Source: a virus. Taken from it: 26,073 nucleotides of DNA. The position numbers and the translations under genes are program-made. Of this stretch, positions 1 to 6,257 are shown one piece after another (position 1 is the stretch's first letter; each line of letters begins with the position of its first letter). Where the stretch lies: the IMG/VR virus record IMGVR_UViG_3300035682_000172, positions 1-26,073 of that record; one strand, 5' to 3'. The notes beneath the pieces are model-generated. The model ran no database searches and was not told the origin of the DNA. It was given only the letters and a program-made list of their open reading frames with translations.

Positions 1-314
1 TCTCAGAAACTCTAAACAAGGCATCTGAAGCAAATGCAGCACAAGTAACAACAATCCAATCGACTGTTGAAGCTTTCAGCAAGAGCGTAGATGCTAGAAT
101 TTCAGAGTTGGCAGAACAACACACAGCACTTTCAAGCGCTGTAAATAACATCAAGAGCACGATTGATGGTGTACAAAAGCGTGTCGACGCAGTAGAATCA
201 GAGACTGCAATTAAGAAGTCTTCAGATCTTGGCCGATTTGAAGAAGCAACAACAATCAAAAAATCTAAATGGAACGGTTCTTTCCTCGGTTCCGTAAACG
301 AAATATTCAACTAA
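1..314 (+). CDS. C-terminal end of capsid scaffold or prohead protease (partial)
   Basis: The reading frame is open from the window edge (codons start at position 3) to a TAA at 312-314, so the gene begins upstream. The visible ~103 residues are rich in Ala, Gln, Glu, Ser and Thr with heptad-like hydrophobic spacing, as in an alpha-helical coiled coil, and end in a basic/aromatic tail (IKKSKWNGSFLGSVNEIFN). A TTG at 108 is inside the frame and is not a credible start. Lying 13 bases before the major capsid gene, this is where siphoviruses encode the scaffold or a protease-scaffold fusion that shapes the procapsid. The coiled-coil tail fits the scaffold part. No protease catalytic residues are in view, so the two cannot be separated. 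Confidence 0.55.
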   Translation, partial: SETLNKASEANAAQVTTIQSTVEAFSKSVDARISELAEQHTALSSAVNNIKSTIDGVQKRVDAVESETAIKKSSDLGRFEEATTIKKSKWNGSFLGSVNEIFN

Positions 315-327
315 GGTAGGTATAAAA

Positions 328-1377
328 ATGAGCAATGAAACATTAGAAAAGGCCGTAGCAGCTGGTACTCAGGTATCAACAGGATTCGGTTCAACAACTG
401 GTGGAACAGGAGTACACGTAGGGTCTGAACTAGGCAACGGTGGACTTCTTAACCCAGAACAGTCTGCTCGCTTCCTTGATTATATGTTCGACGCAACCGT
501 TATCGGTAAGGTCGCACGTACAGTTCGTATGAAGTCAGACACAGCCGAGATTGACCGTATGTCCGTTGGTGAGAAGCTTATGAAGCTTGCATCAGAGGCA
601 GACAACACCGCAATAAACAGTGGTGTAACTTTCTCAAAAATCTCTTTAACAACAAAGAAACTCCGCATGGACTGGGAGCTTTCAACAGAGTCTCTAGAAG
701 ATAACATCGAAGGTGCAGATCTAGAAGATCACATTGCACGTTTGATGGCGACACAAGCAGGAAATGACATCGAAGATGTTCTTCTTAACGGTGACACATC
801 TCTAACAGGAGACGCTCTTTACAAGTCATTCGATGGCGTTGTAAAGAAGGCAAAGGCAAATGGCCGTGTCGTAGACGCAGCAGGAGCCGCAGTATCACGT
901 GAAGTATTCAACAAGGCACTTAAGGCTATGCCACGTAAGTACAAGCAACGTCGTGGAGACCTTCGCTTCCTTGCTGGATCAAACTTGATTCAGGATTTCC
1001 TATATGCTAACAGCATTGGAACAAACCAAACAATTCCACAAGATATCGCTTCAAGCGTAATCCGTGGTGGAGTTGCACCACTAGGTGGACCAGCAGGATA
1101 TGTGGCACCATTCGCATTCGGTATTCCGATTGTTGAAGTTCCACTACTTAATGAGACACAGACTGGTACATACGCAACACCAACAGGTTCACATGGAGAT
1201 ATCCACTTGACATTCCCAAATAACGTAGTTATTGGTATCAAGCGTGATGTAACCGTTTACCGTTTCTTCCAGCCACGTAAGGACACAATTGAGTACACAA
1301 TGTATACTCGTGTTGGCGTTCAAATCGAGCAGGCAGACGCTTGGGTAGTTGTAAAGAACGTTAAGGTTGCTTCTTAA
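328..1377 (+). CDS. Major capsid protein (HK97 fold)
   Basis: A 349-residue protein that would form the icosahedral shell. ATG 328 follows a good ribosome site (AAGGTAGG at 314-321). The Gly/Thr/Ser-rich first ~40 residues are followed by a segment (LLNPEQSARFLDYMFD) typical of the N-arm to E-loop of HK97-type capsid proteins, then a long helix-rich core (residues ~100-160, with LEDHIARLMATQAGNDIEDVLLNGD) resembling the spine helix, and a beta-rich A/P-domain end with Val/Tyr/Phe strands. Length is normal for the family. All 17 arginines are CGT or CGC, unlike neighbouring genes where AGA dominates, pointing to very high expression. It is followed by an intrinsic terminator. Family assignment rests on residue pattern plus position. 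Confidence 0.9.
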   Translation: MSNETLEKAVAAGTQVSTGFGSTTGGTGVHVGSELGNGGLLNPEQSARFLDYMFDATVIGKVARTVRMKSDTAEIDRMSVGEKLMKLASEADNTAINSGVTFSKISLTTKKLRMDWELSTESLEDNIEGADLEDHIARLMATQAGNDIEDVLLNGDTSLTGDALYKSFDGVVKKAKANGRVVDAAGAAVSREVFNKALKAMPRKYKQRRGDLRFLAGSNLIQDFLYANSIGTNQTIPQDIASSVIRGGVAPLGGPAGYVAPFAFGIPIVEVPLLNETQTGTYATPTGSHGDIHLTFPNNVVIGIKRDVTVYRFFQPRKDTIEYTMYTRVGVQIEQADAWVVVKNVKVAS

Positions 1378-1399
1378 TTAATTTAAGATAAAACCCTCG

Positions 1400-1434
1400 A
1401 AAGGCCCCTAATTAATTTTAGGGGCTTTTCATTT
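1400..1434 (+). terminator. Rho-independent terminator after the capsid gene
   Basis: Inverted repeat 1400-1411 with 1418-1429. Its core GCCCCTAA / TTAGGGGC is extended by a G-U and three A-T pairs, closing a 6-base loop, with T-rich sequence on the descending side. It lies 22 bases after the capsid stop codon, so it would end or reduce transcription after the most abundant head protein. The T-rich end overlaps a candidate -35 box for the next promoter. Confidence 0.85.
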
Positions 1435-1454
1435 TAATTTATCAATGCTATAAT
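1426..1454 (+). promoter_or_regulatory. Sigma70-type promoter with extended -10
   Basis: TTTTCA (1426-1431), a 17-base spacer, then TATAAT (1449-1454), a perfect -10 preceded by TGC, giving the TGn extension. The predicted transcript start is near 1461, 20 bases before ATG 1481, with AAAGGAG between. The -35 box sits in the T-rich end of the capsid terminator, so one short stretch ends one transcript and starts the next (connector and neck genes). Confidence 0.7.
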
Positions 1455-1480
1455 TGAAGAACCTAACAAAGGAGAAATAT

Positions 1481-1888
1481 ATGTCATTTGAGACATTGAA
1501 GGTCGCAGAACTCAGAAAAATTGCAGAGGACTTTGCAGTTGATACTGATGGTATTAAAAGTAAGACAGATATCGTAGCCGCCCTTGCGGAAGAGGGAGTC
1601 ACTTGGTCTGTTTATCAAAAAACTATTAAAGATATGGAAGACGCAACAGATGAATTTAACGAAGACGCAGAAGAGATTCTTCCTAGATTTAACCTAGATG
1701 CTCAGCCAGAAGATACAGTTCTAGTTAGAATGACTAGAGAAAACTTCAGATACGATATCATTGGATTTACATTTACAAAAGAGCACCCTTTTATTGCAAT
1801 GACAGAAGAAAATGCTCAAGAAATTTTTGATAAGGAGGAGGGCTTTAGATTAGCAACTCCAAAGGAAGTTCAGGAGTATTACAACTAA
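1481..1888 (+). CDS. Small head-tail connector-region protein with SAP/HeH-like N-terminus
   Basis: A 135-residue acidic protein. I choose ATG 1481 because AAAGGAG (1469-1475) lies 5 bases upstream; the longer frame from TTG 1454 would begin inside the -10 box and have no ribosome site. Residues ~4-36 (LKVAELRKIAEDFAVDTDG, then KTDIVAALAEEGV) have the helix-extended loop-helix pattern of SAP/HeH/Rho-N-like domains, often found in small phage proteins next to capsid genes. A Glu/Asp-rich linker follows (~45-70), then a compact domain (~75-135) with VLVRMTRENFRYDIIGFTFT and a C-terminal EVQEYYN. Position between capsid and adaptor suggests a head or connector accessory role. No exact family is recognised. 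Confidence 0.6.
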   Translation: MSFETLKVAELRKIAEDFAVDTDGIKSKTDIVAALAEEGVTWSVYQKTIKDMEDATDEFNEDAEEILPRFNLDAQPEDTVLVRMTRENFRYDIIGFTFTKEHPFIAMTEENAQEIFDKEEGFRLATPKEVQEYYN

Positions 1889-1902
1889 TCTAAGCTTATA
1901 AA

Positions 1903-2889
1903 ATGGCAGAGATATATGTAAACAGCAATTCACCAATCAGAACGAAGATCTACTGGGAGGGTGAATTAGCATCACCTACAGGCAACGTAACCGCAAAGGT
2001 TTATGACATTACTCAAAACCCTGCCAACGTTATATCTTCTACCAATTTATTACTTACCTTAACTGGAACAGCTGTTGAAACAGATGTCGGCACATATCAA
2101 GTCGTGCTTCCATTTTCTTATTCAGGGTATCCCAGAAAACTAAAACTTGTCTGGGAATACACCATAGCTCCATCAAAGATAGGAACTCATACAACTTATG
2201 TAAATGTTGTAACTCCATATATTTCTATCAATGAGCAAATAGATGAATTGAACTTTGGGTCGGATCCAAGTGATCCTAACTATAAGACATACGCAGATCT
2301 TCAGATGGCTGAACGATATGCAAGAAAGATAGTTGAAGACTACACAGGACAAGAGTTCTACTTATATCCAGATACTAAGATTATCTACGGAGACGAATCA
2401 GATACCCTTCCATTATCATCTAAGTTAAATCGGATTTATCAAATCTATTCTAATGATATCTTGTTAGTGGATAATCTATCTACTCCAAAGGTAAATAACT
2501 GGCTATATGACCCAATCGTTTCAGAGACAGGTTTTGGAATAAGAGTTAATAGAGTAAACCTTTTAGACAATTCAGTATATGTCGCAAACGGTCTAGTTCC
2601 TCCAACAATTAATGACACATACAATGGAGTCTTTTCTAAGAATGTTAAGTACAAGATTGTTGGCGAATTTGGATGGGACCTAGTTCCTGCTCAAGTACAG
2701 ATGGCAACAGTTGAACTAATGAAAGACTATTTCTCAAAGGACAAGGTCTGGAGAAACAAGTACATTAAGTCTATTAAGACATTTGACTGGAGTTTTGAAT
2801 ATAACAGATCAGCGTCAACAGGAACAGGTAATCTATATGCAGATCAATTGCTTGCTCCACATGTTATATCTCAAATGGTCCTTATCTAA
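1903..2889 (+). CDS. Head-tail adaptor (HK97 gp6 / SPP1 gp15-like) with beta-rich N-terminal extension
   Basis: A 328-residue protein. Residues ~112-150 (SINEQIDELNFG, then TYADLQMAERYARKIVEDYTGQEF) match the helical start of adaptor proteins that dock under the portal, and a late segment (VPAQVQMATVELMKDYF, ~260-280) looks like the family's closing helix. Family members are often 100-200 residues. The excess is a Thr/Val/Tyr-rich beta domain at ~1-108 resembling an Ig-like sandwich, and a beta insertion at ~155-255. There is no strong ribosome site before ATG 1903, only 14 bases after the previous stop, so translational coupling is likely. The stop overlaps the next start (TAATG). Adaptor call is from pattern and gene order. 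Confidence 0.65.
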   Translation: MAEIYVNSNSPIRTKIYWEGELASPTGNVTAKVYDITQNPANVISSTNLLLTLTGTAVETDVGTYQVVLPFSYSGYPRKLKLVWEYTIAPSKIGTHTTYVNVVTPYISINEQIDELNFGSDPSDPNYKTYADLQMAERYARKIVEDYTGQEFYLYPDTKIIYGDESDTLPLSSKLNRIYQIYSNDILLVDNLSTPKVNNWLYDPIVSETGFGIRVNRVNLLDNSVYVANGLVPPTINDTYNGVFSKNVKYKIVGEFGWDLVPAQVQMATVELMKDYFSKDKVWRNKYIKSIKTFDWSFEYNRSASTGTGNLYADQLLAPHVISQMVLI

Positions 2890-3317
2890 TGTATGATCTT
2901 GTCGACTCCGTTCTTCCAATGCTTATTGATATATATAGGCAATTTGAAACACAGGACCCAGCGACTGGATCTTTAAAGAAAGAGTGGCAATTTAATAGAA
3001 CTATTGCATGCAGTGCAAAAGGAACTATTAGTAATTCTACAGCCAATAGATCTGGAGACAAGCAGACCTTTTCAAACAAATATGTTAATGAGCAGATGAT
3101 TCAAATAAGAACTACATCCAAGTTAGTATTTAACGAAAAGGTTACAAACATTAGAAATTTAGACGGAACTGTTATTTGGGAAGAGATTAACTTTCCAAGC
3201 AACACGCCAACAGTATTTGAAGTAATGGGAGTTACTCCAATTACAGAACCGATGGGCGGAATTATTGGTTACAATACAACCGTTAAAAGATCGGAGAACC
3301 AGGTAATTGGACAGTAG
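2889..3317 (+). CDS. Head-closure (stopper) protein, SPP1 gp16 / HK97 gp7-like by position
   Basis: A 142-residue protein whose ATG overlaps the previous stop as TAATG, an arrangement that couples translation and keeps neck proteins in proportion. It reads as a small beta-barrel with many alternating hydrophobic residues, an early helix (LVDSVLPMLIDIYRQF) and a middle rich in Thr/Ser/Asn. The sequence TGSLKKEW followed by an acidic-poor barrel, and an end containing VFEVMGVTPI, resemble stopper proteins that close the portal channel after packaging. The stop lies 11 bases inside the next gene. Identity depends mainly on its place as second gene after the adaptor. Confidence 0.5.
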   Translation: MYDLVDSVLPMLIDIYRQFETQDPATGSLKKEWQFNRTIACSAKGTISNSTANRSGDKQTFSNKYVNEQMIQIRTTSKLVFNEKVTNIRNLDGTVIWEEINFPSNTPTVFEVMGVTPITEPMGGIIGYNTTVKRSENQVIGQ

Positions 3318-4095
3318 CGTAGCACTATTACAAACCGCCAGTGGTCTAGAAAGATTAATGGCAGGGTCAGCTCCAGGAGTAATAAGAGATAGCACAGTAG
3401 CACAGATATCTGCATTCTTGTATTATGAAGCAGCGGTTCTTTCTAAGTTAACATCTAATGCTGAGTTTAAGAATTTATTTAAAACAACGATATTCAATCA
3501 AATAGAAAAAGACTTTGGCCAATATGTGGATGCCCAAGCAAGAACAAAGCCCAGAAGCCTGCACCATGTATATGAATGGAACAAGACTGGAAATCCTGCA
3601 TTTAGATTATTTGATTTATATTTAATAGACACAGGCGGACTTTCATTTAGAATAGGCCGTAATTTTAAATTATCTAAATCAGCCGTGCCATCTAAAAATA
3701 AAAAACAAAAGAGAAAATATGTATTTGCAAACAAGGCTTCTGTAATGGAAGAAGGAATGCCCATAGTAATTCGTCCAAAGTCCGCAGAGCGCTTAGTATT
3801 TGAATTAGATGGCTCAACAGTCTTTATGCCTAAAGGTACCTCTGTGACCGTTAAGAGGCCTGGAGGTAAGGCTGCAACAAATCAATTTGCACTTACGTAT
3901 GGGAGATTCTTTGGCGGGCAACTAGTAAACTCTTCAATAAAATCTTCTGGTTTTCAAAGGATATTTAATTCTAAGATCACAAGGGCTTTAAGCGTTCCAA
4001 TTAATATTAAAAAGGTGCAGTATAGCTTTAGTGCTGGTAAAATAAGAATGCAGGCAGATGCAGCATTAAGCTCATCATTTGGAGGGTCACTATGA
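3307..4095 (+). CDS. Neck or tail-completion protein (HK97 gp10-like by position)
   Basis: A 262-residue basic protein. The start appears to be TTG 3307, 11 bases inside the previous gene, with GGAG at 3294-3297 upstream; an in-frame ATG occurs only after ~17 codons. A helical N-terminal half (VAQISAFLYYEAAVLSKL, then FNQIEKDFGQYVD) is followed by LHHVYEWNKTGNPAFRLFDL, a very basic stretch (KNKKQKRKYVFANK) and a segment with MEEGMPIVIRPKSAERLVFE. The third position after the adaptor, just before the tail terminator, is where siphoviruses encode the gp10-like protein joining head and tail. It is longer than the usual 120-180 residues. It ends with an ATGA overlap onto the next gene. Confidence 0.5.
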   Translation: MDSSVALLQTASGLERLMAGSAPGVIRDSTVAQISAFLYYEAAVLSKLTSNAEFKNLFKTTIFNQIEKDFGQYVDAQARTKPRSLHHVYEWNKTGNPAFRLFDLYLIDTGGLSFRIGRNFKLSKSAVPSKNKKQKRKYVFANKASVMEEGMPIVIRPKSAERLVFELDGSTVFMPKGTSVTVKRPGGKAATNQFALTYGRFFGGQLVNSSIKSSGFQRIFNSKITRALSVPINIKKVQYSFSAGKIRMQADAALSSSFGGSL

Positions 4096-4601
4096 CAGCA
4101 GATTACAAGATAGATGCAATGTTTGAGCTTCGCAAGTTTTTGTGGGCACAACTAAAGCTGACTGGCCTATTTGATCCAGATGACTACTACTCAGATAACT
4201 TAGGGTCTGAGATAGTTCCTATTGTCCCAGTTCAACAATTGCCAGAGATGGATCAATTCCTAAATGGCAAGAAGCATATCGTATATGATAAGATCGGAAT
4301 GTCATACGAAGAAAACTGGCTCATATGCTGTGAGAAGGTTTTATTTACCCTATATTCAACAGATGTTACAGAGTTATATGAGATGAGAAACCTCATGACC
4401 GACCTATTTAGAAGAATGGACGAATCGGCAAATGATGTCAATATATCAAAGACTAGCAATAATCTAATTTTCCACAGCATTTATATTTCGGAAACATCTC
4501 CAATTGAACCATCCCAAGAACTTCAGGGGTTCCTATCAACTGACGTAATCCTGGAAGTCAAGTACTCTAGAGTTACAGATAGGCTGGGAAGATTCGCCTA
4601 G
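4092..4601 (+). CDS. Tail terminator protein (gpU-like)
   Basis: A 169-residue protein starting in an ATGA overlap with the preceding gene, with GGAGG at 4081-4085 as ribosome site. The fold pattern suits tail terminators, which cap the tail tube and join it to the neck: an N-terminal helix (MFELRKFLWAQLKLTGLF), a central strand-helix-strand section (LICCEKVLFTLYSTDVTELYEMRNLMTDLFRRM) and a C-terminal strand (STDVILEVKYSRVTDRLGRFA). Position immediately before the major tail protein agrees. This is a structural-pattern and order call; no catalytic motif is expected. Confidence 0.6.
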   Translation: MTADYKIDAMFELRKFLWAQLKLTGLFDPDDYYSDNLGSEIVPIVPVQQLPEMDQFLNGKKHIVYDKIGMSYEENWLICCEKVLFTLYSTDVTELYEMRNLMTDLFRRMDESANDVNISKTSNNLIFHSIYISETSPIEPSQELQGFLSTDVILEVKYSRVTDRLGRFA

Positions 4602-4630
4602 TTGCTTTTAAAGGGGTAATCCAGTAAAAT
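4602..4630 (+). promoter_or_regulatory. Candidate promoter for the major tail protein (weak)
   Basis: TTGCTT (4602-4607), a 17-base spacer and TAAAAT (4625-4630). It lacks the TGn extension seen at the other promoters here. If used, the transcript would carry a leader of ~76 bases before ATG 4713. The rest of the 4602-4712 gap holds an AT repeat (TATATATATATT, 4679-4690) and a strong GGAGG at 4699-4703. Confidence 0.35.
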
Positions 4631-4712
4631 TGGACTAAGAGGAAATGAGCCTAGCCAGCTTGATTTACAGCAAGTCAATATATATATATTTATTTAATGG
4701 AGGTTTTACAAC

Positions 4713-5474
4713 ATGGCACAAAACACAGGTAATGCTAGAAATATTCTTGTTGGTGCGTCACCACTATTCTTGTCAGTAGAAGATTCTACTACATCAGGAT
4801 ACGTAGAAAACTTGATTCCAGGCACAGCAGTATCAGGTGCAACTGGACGCAACAAGACAGTTCCAGCATTTAAGAACGGTACAGCAGGCTCTGGAACACC
4901 AGTAGTCGGTTATGTAGCAGGTGAGTCATACATCACAACTCTTAACGGAGTAGACGTAGACGCATCAGGAGCAGCATCAGCAACTACAGGAGCTGCATAC
5001 CGTAACGTAGGTTACACAAATAACGGTCTTCAAATTACTTACAACCCATCATACGGTTCAGTAACAGTAGATCAGCTTCTTGACTCAGCAAAGCTATTCA
5101 AGGAGACAATGGAAGTTATGATTGCAACAGAATTCGCAGAAGGTACTCTTGAGAACGTTCTTGGCGTATTCGGACAATCAGCAGCAACTCTTACTGAATC
5201 AGGTAAGAAGCTAGGTCTTGCAGCAGGTGCACTAGGAGAAGCTCCAGTTGAGCGTCAATTAGTTGCAGTCGGACAAGCTCCAACAACTGCAGCATCATCA
5301 AAGACAGAGCGTGTATATTATGCTCGTCGTGTTCTTTCTGTACAACAGTCACAGTTCTCTTTGGCTCGTAACGCAGCATCAACATTCCCAGTAACATTCC
5401 GTTTGCTTCCATCAGGAGCATCAGCAGACGCAGGCGCAGAATACGGTACAATCGTAGACCGCACCTGGCTATAA
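4713..5474 (+). CDS. Major tail tube protein
   Basis: A 253-residue Ala/Gly/Thr/Ser-rich protein, predicted beta-rich, in the standard place between the tail terminator and the chaperone pair; it would stack as rings to form the tail tube. A strong ribosome site, GGAGG (4699-4703), lies 9 bases before ATG 4713, the best of the tail genes. Nine of ten arginine codons are CGT/CGC, the same bias as the capsid gene and opposite to the tape measure, consistent with a copy number of hundreds per virion. A central charged helix (residues ~110-150, LLDSAKLFKETMEVMIATEF) and a closing strand (YGTIVDRTWL) are visible. A GNRA-loop terminator follows 25 bases after the stop. Confidence 0.85.
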   Translation: MAQNTGNARNILVGASPLFLSVEDSTTSGYVENLIPGTAVSGATGRNKTVPAFKNGTAGSGTPVVGYVAGESYITTLNGVDVDASGAASATTGAAYRNVGYTNNGLQITYNPSYGSVTVDQLLDSAKLFKETMEVMIATEFAEGTLENVLGVFGQSAATLTESGKKLGLAAGALGEAPVERQLVAVGQAPTTAASSKTERVYYARRVLSVQQSQFSLARNAASTFPVTFRLLPSGASADAGAEYGTIVDRTWL

Positions 5475-5499
5475 TTAATATTAATTAATTAATAAAATT

Positions 5500-5525
5500 C
5501 CCCTCAAGAAATTGGGGGGTTTTTT
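5500..5525 (+). terminator. Rho-independent terminator after the major tail protein
   Basis: CCCCTCAA (5500-5507) pairs with TTGGGGGG (5512-5519), an 8-bp stem with one G-U pair, closed by a GAAA tetraloop (5508-5511) and followed by six T (5520-5525). It is the strongest terminator in the window, and is followed one base later by a promoter. Confidence 0.9.
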
Positions 5526-5526
5526 A

Positions 5527-5555
5527 TTGCCATTATATTCTCAATATGATACAAT
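5527..5555 (+). promoter_or_regulatory. Sigma70-type promoter with extended -10, driving the chaperone/tape measure genes
   Basis: TTGCCA (5527-5532), a 17-base spacer, then TACAAT (5550-5555) preceded by TGA, i.e. an extended -10. Predicted start near 5562, ~22 bases before ATG 5584, with AGGAGG (5573-5578) as ribosome site. It begins one base after the T-run of the tail-protein terminator, the same arrangement as at 1400-1454. Confidence 0.75.
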
Positions 5556-5583
5556 AATTAAGACTAGATCCTAGGAGGATTAA

Positions 5584-5916
5584 ATGGCAACAACAGTATA
5601 CGATGTTGAAGAAATTCAGCTACAAAATGGCGCAACCGTTAAACTTAAGCCTTTAACAATTAAAGAGCTTCGTAAGTTTATGAAGGTCATTCAGAAGACA
5701 CAAGAAGTAACATCAGAAGACGAAACACTCACGATTCTTATCGAAGCATGTGCAGTAGCCCTAGAAAAGCAATTGCCTGAATTGGTAAAGGATAAAGACG
5801 CATTTGAAGACACACTTGACGTTCCAACAATCAACCGCATCCTTGAGATCTGCGGAGGAATTAAGATGGACGACCCAAACCTACTAGCGGCAGCGGTACT
5901 GGCTGGTCAGAACTAG
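5584..5916 (+). CDS. Tail assembly chaperone, short form (gpG-like)
   Basis: A 110-residue protein started at ATG 5584 behind a strong AGGAGG. It has the pattern of short-form tail assembly chaperones: a beta hairpin (VEEIQLQNGATVKLKPLTI), then mostly helix (KELRKFMKVIQKTQ; TLTILIEACAVALEKQL; TINRILEICGGIKM). In lambda-like phages this protein coats the tape measure and recruits tail tube subunits, and is absent from the virion. Normal termination is at TAG 5914-5916; a fraction of ribosomes would slip at CCCAAAC (5874-5880) into the next frame. Both arginines are CGN, suggesting good expression. Call rests on length, position between tail tube and tape measure, and the frameshift. Confidence 0.85.
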   Translation: MATTVYDVEEIQLQNGATVKLKPLTIKELRKFMKVIQKTQEVTSEDETLTILIEACAVALEKQLPELVKDKDAFEDTLDVPTINRILEICGGIKMDDPNLLAAAVLAGQN

Positions 5917-6248
5917 ATCTAGCCGCTTTAGAAGGGGAAGTATTTCTTTTAGGTAATTGGAAAAATTACGAAGAACTAGAAGATAATCTTTCAATGCCAG
6001 AGATGGTCCAGACTTTTAAGTCAATGCAAAAAACGGAATCAGAGAAAAGAAAGTTCTTAGCTTCGATTCAAGGTGTTGAGTTAAATGAAAGCAGTAATGA
6101 AAATAAGGAGGAGTCGTCTTTCGAAGATGTTAGAAGAAGAGCACTTGGAATAAACGCATCAGCAGATGATGTTGTTGGACTACAAGGAGCATTTGCCAGC
6201 GAAGCTGGATTCGGCATTGGAGCAGGATTAGGATACTCTATAGAGTAA
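5584..6248 (+). CDS. Tail assembly chaperone, frameshifted long form (gpGT-like, -1 frameshift)
   Basis: Reading runs from 5584 to 5880, slips back one base, and continues 5880-6248 for a predicted 221-residue fusion. The -1 frame is open from 5865, after a TAA at 5862-5864. The junction reads MDDPN then PTSGSGTGWSELDLAALEGEV, followed by LLGNWKNYEELEDNLSMPEM, helical stretches and an acidic/Ser-rich region. The downstream frame has an ATG at 5994 but no ribosome site, so independent translation is unlikely. In lambda-type phages the T-domain binds the tail tube protein while the G-domain binds the tape measure. The stop is only 9 bases before the tape measure ATG. Confidence 0.85.
5874..5931 (+). 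promoter_or_regulatory. Programmed -1 ribosomal frameshift signal
   Basis: The heptamer C CCA AAC (5874-5880) is in the zero-frame phase required for a tandem -1 slip and fits X XXY YYZ. Five bases later AGCGGC (5886-5891) pairs perfectly with GCCGCT (5922-5927); the stem can extend by two pairs (CT 5884-5885 with AG 5930-5931) across a TT bulge. The 30-base loop holds a small CTGG/TCAG hairpin (5899-5910). The zero-frame stop TAG (5914-5916) lies inside the loop. Confidence 0.85.
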
Positions 6249-6257
6249 CATATACAT

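Noticed and set aside
108-314. Separate small gene starting at TTG 108
   Set aside because: The same frame is open back to the window edge with matching coiled-coil composition, so it is the end of a longer gene.
1454-1480. TTG start extending the post-capsid gene upstream by 9 codons
   Set aside because: The extension begins inside the -10 box and contains the ribosome site AAAGGAG itself; ATG 1481 is correctly spaced from it.
4679-4690. TATATATATATT as a -10 box for the tail gene
   Set aside because: No -35 match at 16-18 bases gives a convincing pair; TTTACA at 4664 is only 15 bases away. It may simply be AT-rich leader.
4645-4782. 45-codon plus-strand frame starting in the leader of the major tail gene
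   Set aside because: Its putative ribosome site is too close to the ATG, the composition is unlike a protein, and most of it lies in another frame of the tail gene.
5994-6248. Independent gene from ATG 5994
   Set aside because: No ribosome site; the frame is open upstream to 5865 and joins the chaperone gene through the frameshift site.
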